In this document: piece after piece, positions 48,436 to 58,015 of the stretch
Layout: every line of letters starts with the position of its first letter
Position numbering within the stretch: position 1 is the first letter of the stretch
From: an uncultured Alphaproteobacteria bacterium
GTDB lineage: Bacteria > Pseudomonadota > Alphaproteobacteria > HIMB59
Length of the DNA: 64,000 nt
Assembly: GCA_902575725.1 (NCBI GenBank)
Contig: CACGSS010000001.1
Span: 148,370-212,369, forward strand
Direction of reading: 5' to 3'
Notes under the pieces: generated by a model
Databases searched by the model: none
What the model was told of the DNA's origin: nothing
What the model saw: the letters and a program-made list of their open reading frames with translations, nothing else
Position numbers and translations under genes: made by a program

Positions 48436-49971
48436 ATGAGTTCGGTTTCAGTAGATTCGAATAAATTAAAATCCTTAATTGGTGCTTATTATGATAGAAG
48501 AATGTTACGTATTCTTTTGTTAGGCATCATAAGTGGGTTTCCCTGGGTTCTTATTGCTAGCGCTTTATCTTTGTGGCTAAAAGAAGAAGGGCTTAGCAGA
48601 AGTACAATAGGATGGGCTGGGTTAATATTTGGTGTTTATGCATTTAATTTTTTGTGGGCACCAATAATTGATCGAATGAAATTACCTTTTATAACAAATA
48701 AAATAGGGCATCGAAAATCCATAATCCTTTTAATGCAAACTATAATTTTAATTTGCTTAATTATTTGGAGTGTCCTTGAACCATCTCAAAATTTAGCATT
48801 AATTATAGGTGTAGGTTTAGCTATTGCAATATCATCTGCTACGCAAGATATAACAATAGACGCCTTAAGAATTGAGCAAATTAAAAAAGAAGAATCGGCT
48901 AGTATGGCAGCAGGAGCTGCAATGGCAGTCGTTGGATGGTGGACTGGATTTAAATTAGGTGGTTATGTATGTTTAGAGATTGCTGAAAAGTTAGAAAACT
49001 CTGGAGTTGACCAATATTGGCAAGTAACTTTTATTTTTTTAATGGGTATAATAGTCTTATGTAATGTAGGATTATCTTTTATTCCGGAGTCCAATAAAGA
49101 GAGATTTCAAAATATTTTAAATACTGATGCATCTAATACGAATGTCGAAAGTGTTGTAAAGGCAAGTTATCTATTTATAGCAATTGGAGCGCTGTGTTTT
49201 TTAATTGGGCAATTCTTTGAAAAAATATGGTTTACGAACGGAGGTCTTACTTTTGTTATAATTGGAGCTATATTTTATATTTTTTCATTTTTTATAAAAA
49301 AATTTGGTGCGGAAAATCCTATTTCTCAAACGTTTTACTACCTGAATAATGTTGTAGCAAATCCTCTAAGTAGTTTTTTTAATAATAATGGAGTTAGAAT
49401 TGGAATTGCTATCTTGGCTTTTGTTTTCTTATTTAAAATTGGAGAAGCCTTTTTGGGAAGGATGAGTTTAGTTTTCTATAAAGAAATCGGTTTTTCTAAG
49501 GGGGATATAGCTATCTACTCAAAAGCACTTGGTTGGATTACTACCATTGTTTTTACTCTTATTGGAGGGGCTATTGCAATGAGGTCTGGTATTATTAAAA
49601 CTTTAATAATTGCAGGAATAGCAATGTCAGCTACGAATATTCTATTTTCAGTTCTGGCATGGGTAGGGCCCTCGAAAGTTCTATTTGCATTTGCAGTAAT
49701 CATTGATGACCTTGCAGCAGCTTTTGCAACTGTGGCATTTGTAACGTTCATATCACTTCTTGTTGATCGAAGCTTCACTGCTACACAATACGCTTTACTA
49801 GCCTCTGTTGGAACTGCAGGAAGAACGTTGTTGGCATCTTCTTCAGGCGCTATGGTTGATGGTTTGGGTGGTGATTGGGGATTGTTCTTTATGATAACTG
49901 CAATCATGGTAATACCATCTCTGATTTGTTTATTGTTAATTAAAAATAAAATTAATTTAGTTAAAAACTAA
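48436..49971 (+). CDS. MFS transporter, AmpG/PAT-like
   Basis: About 511 residues with 12-14 membrane segments. I start at ATG 48436; a TTG one codon earlier is possible. Features such as SGFPWVLIASALSLWLKEEG, GWAGLIFGVYAFNFLWAPI and ATQDITIDALRIE match the AmpG/PAT branch (muropeptide or acetyl-CoA type permeases). Substrate is not certain; AmpG-type peptidoglycan recycling is the leading idea. It ends four bases from a convergent gene. Confidence 0.85.
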   Translation: MSSVSVDSNKLKSLIGAYYDRRMLRILLLGIISGFPWVLIASALSLWLKEEGLSRSTIGWAGLIFGVYAFNFLWAPIIDRMKLPFITNKIGHRKSIILLMQTIILICLIIWSVLEPSQNLALIIGVGLAIAISSATQDITIDALRIEQIKKEESASMAAGAAMAVVGWWTGFKLGGYVCLEIAEKLENSGVDQYWQVTFIFLMGIIVLCNVGLSFIPESNKERFQNILNTDASNTNVESVVKASYLFIAIGALCFLIGQFFEKIWFTNGGLTFVIIGAIFYIFSFFIKKFGAENPISQTFYYLNNVVANPLSSFFNNNGVRIGIAILAFVFLFKIGEAFLGRMSLVFYKEIGFSKGDIAIYSKALGWITTIVFTLIGGAIAMRSGIIKTLIIAGIAMSATNILFSVLAWVGPSKVLFAFAVIIDDLAAAFATVAFVTFISLLVDRSFTATQYALLASVGTAGRTLLASSSGAMVDGLGGDWGLFFMITAIMVIPSLICLLLIKNKINLVKN

Positions 49972-49975
49972 ATAA

Positions 49976-50479
49976 TTAATTGTTTATTGAAGAATACAGT
50001 CTGTTGTAACCAGCTGTAAAACCACTCAAAGAATAAGTTATGGTAGCCTCACGATTATCTAAAAATAAAGCTTTTATAGAAATTTGATTTCCAGCTTTGA
50101 AAAAATTCACAAAATTCTCTCCAATTATCTCTGCAACAAAGCATGCGCTTTGATTACAATATGCATAATTTAGATCAATTGGATCTTTTTCGTCGATTTG
50201 TAATTTAATTGGACTTTTCAAATTGACTGCATGGGGAAATGCTATCTGCATTTGTGTTAATTTATCTGGATTTATAGTTACAGATATATAACTGACGACT
50301 TCATTTGTGTTGGAATCAAAGACAAGCTCTCTTAAGTCACATATTTTTTGATTTTGCTCAGAAACACATGTGTATTTCCAAGCCTCAAAGTTTTCTTGCT
50401 CCAAAATATGACTTTCTGCAAAAAGCGTGCTTATAAAAAAAAAGAAAAAAAAATTTAATTTAGATAAAAAAGAAAACAT
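49976..50479 (-). CDS. Invasion-associated locus B (IalB)-like exported protein
   Basis: A 167-residue protein with a hydrophobic N-terminal signal. The pattern EAWKYTCVSE...KICDLRELV, then NLKSPIKLQID and AYCNQSACFVAEI (two Cys pairs) and a C-terminal GFTAGYNRL matches the IalB family. These proteins are periplasmic or outer-membrane and of uncertain role in free-living Alphaproteobacteria. Confidence 0.8.
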   Translation of the reverse strand: MFSFLSKLNFFFFFFISTLFAESHILEQENFEAWKYTCVSEQNQKICDLRELVFDSNTNEVVSYISVTINPDKLTQMQIAFPHAVNLKSPIKLQIDEKDPIDLNYAYCNQSACFVAEIIGENFVNFFKAGNQISIKALFLDNREATITYSLSGFTAGYNRLYSSINN

Positions 50480-50509
50480 AAATTTAATCTACATCAATCA
50501 GAGAAATTG

Positions 50510-51553
50510 TTAATTTTTTAATTTTATTTGGACAATCTCATTGTTAGATCCTACTCTTATCTTTGGGCCCCATGTTGCTGATCCAGAGCTCACATATAAA
50601 TAGTTATTCTGTCTTTGATAAAGCCCATAAATTTGAGGAAATTTAAGTTTTACAATAAAATTGAAAGGAAATATCTGCCCATTATGTGTGTGGCCAGAAA
50701 GCATTAAATTAGCTTTAGTTGATACTTTTTCCCAAATAGAGGGTTTGTGAACAATCAACAGATTAAATAAGTCTTTTTGAAAAAGTTTTTCAAAATTAGA
50801 AATTTTTGAATTATCACTTATGTTGTCTGAGAGTCCAATTAAATTAATTCCATTAATTTTTAAAGACTCATTGTTTAGTGTTTGTATTCCAACACTATCA
50901 AGATCATCAAGATGTTTTTTTGAGTTTTTGATATAGTACTCATGATTGCCAGTAACAAAATAGATGGGTTTGTTAAGTTTTTTAAACTCTTTGAGATCTT
51001 CGATTTTAAAAGAACTACTATCAATTAAATCACCACCAATAATTAAAAAAGATGGATCTAGTTTAATGATTTCAGATACAATTTTTTTAAGTGAAGATGG
51101 ATGATTTGAACCTATATGGACATCACTGATAAAAACAAATTTAAAACTCTTGTCTACCAGTTCTGAATTTAATGAGAGATTTTTTATTTTAGTCTTTTTT
51201 GAATTAATATATCCGTAAATGATTGTAGGGATTTGAATGAAAAAGAAAAAAATTGCTAGCTTATAACTACTTACAATCTTAAGATATTCAAAAGCAATTA
51301 GAGGTAATATTAAAAAAAAAGATACTGTGCCTATACCAAATCCCTCATAAACAAAAATTTTTATAAATTTATTTGTGCTTTTTGATCTAAAATAATAAAG
51401 ACAAAGTGAAAATACCAAAGTAGTGGTTATAAAGACCTCTAATAGTGAAGTTGGATTACCTAGCCAAGTAGATAAAACATCAAATGGAAATATAAAAATT
51501 AAATACGAAATGAAGTAAAGAGTGATGATAGATAACATTACCCTAACTTTCAT
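50510..51553 (-). CDS. Membrane-anchored metallophosphoesterase
   Basis: About 347 residues when started at ATG 51553 (MKVRVMLSIITLYF). Four membrane helices (residues ~1-130) precede a calcineurin-like phosphoesterase domain: FISDVHIGSNHP, IIGGDLIDSS, VTGNHEYYI and LSGHTHNGQIFP. This architecture matches YaeI/YkuE-type enzymes acting on lipid-linked substrates such as UDP-diacylglucosamine. It overlaps the upstream EamA gene by 11 bases. Confidence 0.85.
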   Translation of the reverse strand: MKVRVMLSIITLYFISYLIFIFPFDVLSTWLGNPTSLLEVFITTTLVFSLCLYYFRSKSTNKFIKIFVYEGFGIGTVSFFLILPLIAFEYLKIVSSYKLAIFFFFIQIPTIIYGYINSKKTKIKNLSLNSELVDKSFKFVFISDVHIGSNHPSSLKKIVSEIIKLDPSFLIIGGDLIDSSSFKIEDLKEFKKLNKPIYFVTGNHEYYIKNSKKHLDDLDSVGIQTLNNESLKINGINLIGLSDNISDNSKISNFEKLFQKDLFNLLIVHKPSIWEKVSTKANLMLSGHTHNGQIFPFNFIVKLKFPQIYGLYQRQNNYLYVSSGSATWGPKIRVGSNNEIVQIKLKN

Positions 51554-52415
51554 TTTTGCTATTATCGAAGTAAAAAAGAAGAACACCCGCAATTATAACT
51601 ATTAGAATTCCAAAATAATTATAAATTGAGGGTAATTGATTAAAAATAATCCAACCTAAAAATACACCATAAATAATTTGGAAATAACTTGTTAGACCAA
51701 ATACAGTAGAGGGTAGTGTTCTTGATCCATATATTACAGCGCTAACACCAAGTCCCGCAAAGAGACCACCTAAAATCGATAAAGACAGGTCATTATATGT
51801 CATTATTACGAACTGAAATTTCGTTGTAAAAAAAAAGATTACAACACTAACGGCCATGCTAAAAAAAGCTGCAGAATATGAAGATGTTAGATAATTATAT
51901 TTACGCGTAATTAAGTGGGTAACTGCAATACAAAAAGCACCAATAAATATATACAAAACTCCTTCAAAAGATACACTGCTAGAGCTAAACGGTTCTGCCG
52001 AAATTAATACTCCAAAAAAACCCATCAGTATTGCCATCACTCTTATAATGTTTATATCATCACTCAAAAAAAAATGAGACATAACTAAAAGCATTAAAGG
52101 CGAAGTAAATAAAACGGGATAAACAATTGAAAGAGGTAGAAGCAGTACTCCTTTTAAAACACAAAGAAATCCTATCGTATGCACTATTCCTCTTATAATC
52201 TGAAAAATGTAATTTTGATTTTGATAAAATTTAAAGCCGTGATTTTTAAATATGAAATAAGCTAAGGGTATTAAAGAAAACAATGCATTTAAAAATAATA
52301 ATTGCAAAATAGGATATCTGTCACCTAGAATTTTAATTACAGAGTCCATTGAAACTAGTAACACAAATCCAATTAAAGATACAAAAAAAGGTATTATAAA
52401 AACTCTGTTAATCAT
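51543..52415 (-). CDS. EamA/DMT family transporter
   Basis: A 290-residue membrane protein with about 10 helices in two EamA repeats (HTIGFLCVLKGVLLLPLSIV in the first; YGSRTLPSTVFGLTSYFQII in the second). Drug/metabolite-transporter superfamily members export amino acids, metabolites or nucleotide precursors. No substrate can be assigned. Confidence 0.88.
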   Translation of the reverse strand: MINRVFIIPFFVSLIGFVLLVSMDSVIKILGDRYPILQLLFLNALFSLIPLAYFIFKNHGFKFYQNQNYIFQIIRGIVHTIGFLCVLKGVLLLPLSIVYPVLFTSPLMLLVMSHFFLSDDINIIRVMAILMGFFGVLISAEPFSSSSVSFEGVLYIFIGAFCIAVTHLITRKYNYLTSSYSAAFFSMAVSVVIFFFTTKFQFVIMTYNDLSLSILGGLFAGLGVSAVIYGSRTLPSTVFGLTSYFQIIYGVFLGWIIFNQLPSIYNYFGILIVIIAGVLLFYFDNSKNES

Positions 52416-52434
52416 TTAAGGAAAAATGAGATCA

Positions 52435-52821
52435 TTATTTTTTTAGAGAAACACACTTTAATTCATACGACCAGTTTTTGTCGAATTCTTTGTATGATAT
52501 TGAAAAATCTAAATCCAAATTACTGTTAATTGATAAAATGGAAATATAGTCCTCAGTCTCATAATTAAAAACAAAATTGGGGTAATTTTCGATAAGTTCA
52601 TATTTTTTCTCATCAAAACTACTATAAATATAAATTTTATCTTTTAATTTTTCTTCTTTTAGTAAATCTAATTGTGTACCAGAAACTTTTTGCTTACAGT
52701 CAAAATACTTGAGCGCATTGATACTCTTATCACAAATACAGGCGAGAGAAAATTTATCTAATAAATCTGCATATGTTAAATTTGGCAGTATTATAAAGAA
52801 AAAAATGATAAAGTTTTTCAT
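52435..52821 (-). CDS. Small secreted hypothetical protein
   Basis: A 128-residue protein with a signal peptide (FIIFFFIILPNLTYA). The mature part has four Cys (LACICDK, YFDCKQK, LKCVSLKK) and ends in a basic tail. I recognise no family. It is 19 bases upstream of the EamA gene on the same strand and divergent from the small genes at 52840. Confidence 0.65.
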   Translation of the reverse strand: MKNFIIFFFIILPNLTYADLLDKFSLACICDKSINALKYFDCKQKVSGTQLDLLKEEKLKDKIYIYSSFDEKKYELIENYPNFVFNYETEDYISILSINSNLDLDFSISYKEFDKNWSYELKCVSLKK

Positions 52822-52839
52822 ATTGGGTACTTATATATC

Positions 52840-52944
52840 ATGATGAATAAACAATTAATTACTATTATCATTTTTTGTGGGATAGGGTTTGCAATCATAA
52901 GAATTTTACTAGAGTCATTTTTTCCTGGTGGAATATCACTTTGA
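52840..52944 (+). CDS. Tiny single-helix membrane protein
   Basis: A 34-residue frame (MMNKQLITIIIFCGIGFAII...) with one strong hydrophobic helix and the ending FFPGGISL. Its TGA overlaps the TTG start of the next frame by two bases, suggesting coupled translation. No family is recognised. Small size keeps the confidence low, but a continuous helix plus coupling favour a real gene. Confidence 0.45.
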   Translation: MMNKQLITIIIFCGIGFAIIRILLESFFPGGISL

Positions 52945-53141
52945 ATGAAGATAAAAGAAAAAAAATTTGGAATAAAGTTCAGTTAATTGGGGACGAAATT
53001 CAATCACTTTTGAAGCCCTCGCCTTTTCATCCAAGGGGTAGAAATGCATACGCACATATTGCACTCAGCATTAAAGAAAAATATGGATGCAGTTACAAAG
53101 ATATTCCTGATGATCAATACGAAGAGGTCATTTTTTTTTAG
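52941..53141 (+). CDS. Small soluble hypothetical protein
   Basis: A 66-residue frame from TTG 52941 (MNEDKRKKIWNKVQLIGDEI), with a GGTGG ribosome-binding site nine bases upstream. The segment HPRGRNAYAHIALSIKEKYG, followed by SYKDIPDDQYEEVI, resembles the short C-terminal domain of phage antirepressor or regulator proteins (ORF6C-like: R..., then a Y-K-x-I-P segment). Regulatory function is inference only. It may be coupled to the preceding membrane peptide. Confidence 0.55.
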   Translation: MNEDKRKKIWNKVQLIGDEIQSLLKPSPFHPRGRNAYAHIALSIKEKYGCSYKDIPDDQYEEVIFF

Positions 53142-53214
53142 AGCATTTGAGAAAAAATCCTAATTAAATTGTCTTGATTTTTTTCTGATAAACTTTATTT
53201 GTAAACTAAAAATC

Positions 53215-53613
53215 ATGCCTAGAACAAAAAGTTTAGCTACATTAATAGAACATTACGGAGAAGAAAGAATATATAACCCTAAATCAAATAAAGTGCCTGC
53301 TATTTATAAAATATTAAATAGGCATATCTTCAATAATCGCCTCAAACAACCAAAGATTACAATACGAAGAATGCATGGAGCTCTAGGTCTATTTGAATTT
53401 AATCCTTACGCTACAAAATTTTGTTACAAAATAACCATTCATAATAAATTTAAAAATTTTAGAGAATTTGTTGAAATTCTTGGTCATGAGATGGTTCATT
53501 ACTACCAAAAACTAATTTTAAAACAAAATACTGCCAAACATAATAAGGAATTCTATAGTTTCAAAAATAAATTTAAAAAGTTAGGGCTTAATTTAAAAAG
53601 AATTTATAGATAA
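53215..53613 (+). CDS. SprT-like putative metalloprotease
   Basis: A 132-residue basic protein. The HExxH motif appears in EILGHEMVHYYQK near residue 90, preceded by the SprT-like strand pattern (LKQPKITIRRMHGALGLFEF). A third ligand may be His in NTAKHNKEFY. SprT-family proteins are zinc proteases, some acting on DNA-protein crosslinks. It ends two bases from a convergent gene. Confidence 0.75.
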   Translation: MPRTKSLATLIEHYGEERIYNPKSNKVPAIYKILNRHIFNNRLKQPKITIRRMHGALGLFEFNPYATKFCYKITIHNKFKNFREFVEILGHEMVHYYQKLILKQNTAKHNKEFYSFKNKFKKLGLNLKRIYR

Positions 53614-53615
53614 CT

Positions 53616-55646
53616 TTATCTAAAAGAAGACTCTAAATTTCCACCATCTACAGTTATTACACTTGCGGTCGACTTATAAGACAAAGCTAAATGATAAAAA
53701 GCATCAGCTACATCTATTGCTTTAACTTCCTGTTTTAATAAGTTACCAGACATGTATTGCTTAGTGGTTAGGCCTCTTGCTTTAGATCTCTTTGTAATCA
53801 TATCATCAGTCATTAAACCACTTCTTATTCTATCAGCATTCACTCCATTAAAACGAATTCCGTAATCACTATACTCTGTTACATATTGTTTCATTAAAAA
53901 TAATAGGGCAGCTTTTGTAAGACCATAAGCAGCATAATTTTTTCCGGGATTTACAGCTTGTTTTGAAATATTAAACAAAACTACTCCTCTGGTTTTTTGC
54001 CTTTTCATTATTTCAACTCCATGTTTTACGAAATAGTGATGCGCAAAAAGATTCAAATCAAAACTTTTATCAAATTGTTGCCTTGTGAGTTTTTCCAAAG
54101 ACTCAACAGTAGCAAATCCTGCATTAGAAATGAGGATGTCCACACCGCCATAAATAGAGGATATTTCTTTAAATACATCCCTAATTTTGTCTTCATTTGT
54201 AATATCACATTTTATATAACTCATCCCCGTTATATCCTGTTTGATATCTTTTGGGCTGATAATATCTAATATTATTACATCTGCTCCTTCTGCTTTAAAT
54301 TTTTGTGCTGTAACATAACCGATACCTCCAAGGCCGCCTGTAACAACAGCTACCTGTCCTTTAAGTTTTTGAGATGAATTTTTAATTTTTGCTAGCTCAA
54401 GGGGCCAATATTCCATTCTAAAAATTTCTTTTTCAGGTATTGACTTAAAATTTCCAAACTTTGCAGCTTGTAAAATCACTGAGAGAGAATTTAAACCTAC
54501 ATCCATTGCTATTTTGGCATCTTTAAATGTTGGTCCTGTGGAAAAAATACCAATGCCTTTTACTAAAATTAATCTTGGATAGGGGTCTAACATTGAGGCG
54601 GTAGAGTTATATTTATGATTACGTTTAAAATATTTCTTATAACTTTCTTTAAAATTTTCAATGGATTGAATAATAATTTTTTCTAGATTATTAGATTTTT
54701 CTTTTGATAAATCGATTATTAATGGTTTTGATTTAATCCTTATAACATGATCAGGTGTCACAGGTCCTTCATTTGTAAATTTTTTTAAATTAGGATGTGA
54801 AAATAATTCGTCAAAGAATTTCGGTTTATTAAAATGTACAACCTTTCTTTCAAAATCATCACCACGTTTGTTGGCTATTTGTTGCCTTATCAGATTTGAA
54901 ACTTCTGAAATACTAATTTTTTTTTCAAAGTATTTGCTAACCCCAATACCCTTAGATTTTTTTGTGAGCTCTTTTTCAGCCTTTGTTATATATTTAATCA
55001 TTCTTTCGTAACTTTCTTTTGCATTATTTGCAAAAGTGAAAATTCCATGATTTAAAAGAATTAATCCTTTTACATTTGGATTTTTATCAAATACCTCAGA
55101 AGCTTTTTTTGCTAATTTAAAACCAGGCATAATGTATGGAACGATACCCATCTCATAACCAAATACATGTTTACAAATTTTTTCTGGATTAGGTTGATCA
55201 ATAAGTGAGAGAATTGCATTAGAGTGGGAGTGATCAACAAATTTGTGAGGAAGGAACGCGTGTAAAAGAGTTTCTACAGAAGCATTTGGGAAAGAAGTAT
55301 CAAGCATATATTTACGCTGATAATTAACCATTTGAAAATCATCTAGCTCAATGAGTTTTCTCATACTAAGAAGATTTTTCATTTCTAAAGCTGGGAAACC
55401 GTCCTCCTCTATATTGCCCATATCTTTCCCACTACCTTTTACATAAATAATTTCCTCATTTTTACCTAGAAGGGTATCTAATGATGATTTCACAGATGTG
55501 TTTCCTCCTCCGTGAAGAACAACGGTTGGATCATTTCCCAAAAGTTGTGTTGTATAAATACGAAGTGCTAAGTCTTTAGGAACACCTCTTTTTGCATATT
55601 TTTTGATGTAAGATTTTGCTTCGTTCTCGTTATATTTACTTTTCAT
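53616..55646 (-). CDS. Bifunctional class II aldolase / short-chain dehydrogenase (RhaD-like fusion)
   Basis: A 676-residue fusion. The N-terminal part is a class II aldolase/adducin domain (VVLHGGGNTSVK, IYVKGSGKDMG, DHSHSNAILSL with metal His, LLNHGIFTF). The C-terminal ~240 residues are an SDR: VTGGLGGIGYVTAQKF, ISNAGFATVESL and YAAYGLTKAALLF. The known family converts a sugar 1-phosphate to dihydroxyacetone phosphate and an aldehyde, then oxidises the aldehyde (for example rhamnulose-1-phosphate to lactate). Here it ends a catabolic operon with an FGGY kinase. Confidence 0.9.
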   Translation of the reverse strand: MKSKYNENEAKSYIKKYAKRGVPKDLALRIYTTQLLGNDPTVVLHGGGNTSVKSSLDTLLGKNEEIIYVKGSGKDMGNIEEDGFPALEMKNLLSMRKLIELDDFQMVNYQRKYMLDTSFPNASVETLLHAFLPHKFVDHSHSNAILSLIDQPNPEKICKHVFGYEMGIVPYIMPGFKLAKKASEVFDKNPNVKGLILLNHGIFTFANNAKESYERMIKYITKAEKELTKKSKGIGVSKYFEKKISISEVSNLIRQQIANKRGDDFERKVVHFNKPKFFDELFSHPNLKKFTNEGPVTPDHVIRIKSKPLIIDLSKEKSNNLEKIIIQSIENFKESYKKYFKRNHKYNSTASMLDPYPRLILVKGIGIFSTGPTFKDAKIAMDVGLNSLSVILQAAKFGNFKSIPEKEIFRMEYWPLELAKIKNSSQKLKGQVAVVTGGLGGIGYVTAQKFKAEGADVIILDIISPKDIKQDITGMSYIKCDITNEDKIRDVFKEISSIYGGVDILISNAGFATVESLEKLTRQQFDKSFDLNLFAHHYFVKHGVEIMKRQKTRGVVLFNISKQAVNPGKNYAAYGLTKAALLFLMKQYVTEYSDYGIRFNGVNADRIRSGLMTDDMITKRSKARGLTTKQYMSGNLLKQEVKAIDVADAFYHLALSYKSTASVITVDGGNLESSFR

Positions 55647-55663
55647 CTAACTAGCTAAATAAA

Positions 55664-56721
55664 TTAATCTATTCTTTTGGTTGATGAATGATCAAATAAA
55701 TGTGCTTTTTCAATATTGATTGAAAGAGGAATGACATCACCATTTTTAATTGTGGTACGTCCACCATTTTGAACTACTCTAAATTCGTTATCATCTAACA
55801 TTGCTATTATATGAGTCTCTGAACCAGTTGTTTCAACTAAAACTACCTCTGCTTTGATATTTGAGGTTGGATCTATGCTCACGTCAGTAGGTCTTATGCC
55901 ATAAACTACATTTTGATTATTTGATACATTTTTTTTTGAGTGAGGTAGGTCCTGTGACTTTAATTTAATACTACTATTATCTGTTACAACTCCCTGAAGA
56001 AGATTAATTGCAGGAGTGCCAATAAAATCGGCAACAAATAAATTATTTGGTTTTTCATAAATTTCATTTGGAGTTGCTATTTGTTCAATAATACCATTGT
56101 TCATAATCACTATCTCGTCAGCCATAGTCATAGCCTCAATTTGATCGTGAGTTACATAAATAGTGGTAGCATTTTGTTGATTATGTAATTTTCTAATTTC
56201 CAATCTCATATGAGCTCTTAATTTTGCATCAAGATTTGACAAAGGCTCATCGAACAAAAATACCTTTGGGTCTCTTACTAATGCTCTGCCCATAGCTACC
56301 CTTTGCCTTTGTCCACCTGACAGCTCTTTTGGTGTTCTGTTTAAAAAATCTGTTAAATTTAATACAGAAGCAGCCCACTCAACTTTTTCTTTTATATCTT
56401 GGCTAGCCATTTTTCTGATCTGTAAACTGAATGCAATATTATCAAAGACATTCATTTGAGGGTATAAAGCGTAGTTTTGAAAAACCATTGCTATATCTCT
56501 ATCTCTTGGGTGAATGTTATTAATGATGTCTCCTCCTATTGAAATTTCCCCACTAGATATAGTTTCTAATCCAGCGGTCATTCTCAGTAAAGTAGTCTTT
56601 CCACAGCCTGAAGGGCCAAGTAAAACAACAAATTTTTGATTACCAATATTTAGATTTATATCTTTAAGTACCTCTACAGAACCAAAGTTTTTTTAATATT
56701 TATATATTCTACTTCAGACAT
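55664..56721 (-). CDS. MalK/UgpC-type ABC ATPase, frameshifted near the N-terminus
   Basis: The ATG at 56721 gives MSEVEYINIKK, then the frame breaks at a run of seven A (minus strand; 56688-56694) and reaches a stop four codons later. With one extra A the frame continues NFGSVEVLKDINLNIGNQ, then VVLLGPSGCGKTTLL (Walker A) and joins the downstream frame. That frame has LSGGQRQRVAMGRALVRDP, FLFDEPLSNLDAKLR and a TOBE domain. Full length would be about 350 residues. This could be a sequencing error, a real mutation, or slippage at the A run. The start overlaps the preceding dehydrogenase gene by eight bases. Confidence 0.88.
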
Positions 56722-58015
56722 TTATTAATCCATCTAGTTGATTGCTATCCCCGGCTAAATCAAGAATAGTGTATCGATCTCTTATGAACCTAGCATATCT
56801 TAGAGCATCTTTATAAAAATTACTATCAAGTTTAGCGTCTTCGGGAGTTCTTAATGCACCGCACTCTCCCATAGAATTCCAGATAATGTCAAAGTCTAAC
56901 ATTTTCTCTCTTAAGGGTTGAACAAATTCGAGCCAGTTCTTGTGAAAAAAATTATTTATCATTTCTGCTCTCTTTTCATCGAATATTTTTGTCTTCATTG
57001 CTTCGTGAATTGTGTCTAACATTTGATGACCAAGTTTTTGAATAATTTCTTGCTCAGGTATTTGAGTTGGTTTTATTATTGGTGGAGTATCATTATTTAA
57101 AATAGAATTTTGGATTTTTGAAATACTAATAGTTGCAATTCCCACTTGTTCTCCATGAGACGTTCCGGGATGGTTGTCTTTTGCAAACATATCTATGTAA
57201 TGAGAAATGCCATGTTCACCCATACTTCCCACATGAGTTGTCTGTGTAAATGAAGTACCCAATCCCATTATTGCAGAGATACGTGTAAGTAAAGCAAGGG
57301 CTTCTATATCTCCTTTTGCAATTAATGAAGCGCTTTCAATCATATCTTTCTCATATAAAGCTAAAAGAGAATACGGTGCTGTTTGATAATCAGTTTTTAA
57401 AATTTTATGAGACATCAACCAATCAACCTGTGCAGTTGTTCGACAAATTACATCTGCAAAAGCAGCAGCAGTAAGTCTTTTGGGACACATACTGAGAACT
57501 TCCAAATCAAAGAAAACACCTTGTGCATAGTGCGCAACCAGTGATTTTTTGATCCCATCAAAAGATATTGAGGCTGTGCCTGTTGTGTAAGCATTCATGG
57601 GAGTGGTCGCAAAGACAGAGTATGATTTTTTTTCAAGAAAAGTAGCATACTTTATACTATCGCTGACTGTTCCTGACCCTACAGCAATAACTCCATCGTA
57701 ATTTTTTATTTTTTTTCTTAAAAATTCTACACCTTCAATACTTGAAGATGGGCTCTCCCATATATACTCATTTGCTTTTACTTTACCTTGAAGATTTTTA
57801 TAAATTCTTGAACCAAGGGCTTTGTGTGTAAATTGATCACTTACAATAAGAAGATTTTGGTTTGAATGTAATTGAGAAATCAATAATGACTCTTTACCGT
57901 CTAAGCTTTTATCTATTTCAATTTTTTTAATTGGGATACCGTATTTCCTTTGATCTTCAGGGTTAACCCATTTGCCTGCAATTAAATCTTTTATTACGCC
58001 ATTATAATCGGTCAT
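56714..58015 (-). CDS. Glycerol-1-phosphate dehydrogenase-like iron-alcohol-dehydrogenase family protein
   Basis: A 433-residue protein. The NAD-binding region (VIAVGSGTVSDSIKYA), ATTPMNAYTTGTASISFDG and a late His-rich metal region (THVGSMGEHGISHYID, NHPGTSHGEQVG) match AraM/EgsA-type sn-glycerol-1-phosphate dehydrogenases. It likely interconverts a polyol phosphate and a ketose phosphate in the same pathway as the kinase and aldolase next door. Exact substrate is unknown. It overlaps the kinase by four bases. Confidence 0.85.
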   Translation of the reverse strand: MTDYNGVIKDLIAGKWVNPEDQRKYGIPIKKIEIDKSLDGKESLLISQLHSNQNLLIVSDQFTHKALGSRIYKNLQGKVKANEYIWESPSSSIEGVEFLRKKIKNYDGVIAVGSGTVSDSIKYATFLEKKSYSVFATTPMNAYTTGTASISFDGIKKSLVAHYAQGVFFDLEVLSMCPKRLTAAAFADVICRTTAQVDWLMSHKILKTDYQTAPYSLLALYEKDMIESASLIAKGDIEALALLTRISAIMGLGTSFTQTTHVGSMGEHGISHYIDMFAKDNHPGTSHGEQVGIATISISKIQNSILNNDTPPIIKPTQIPEQEIIQKLGHQMLDTIHEAMKTKIFDEKRAEMINNFFHKNWLEFVQPLREKMLDFDIIWNSMGECGALRTPEDAKLDSNFYKDALRYARFIRDRYTILDLAGDSNQLDGLINV

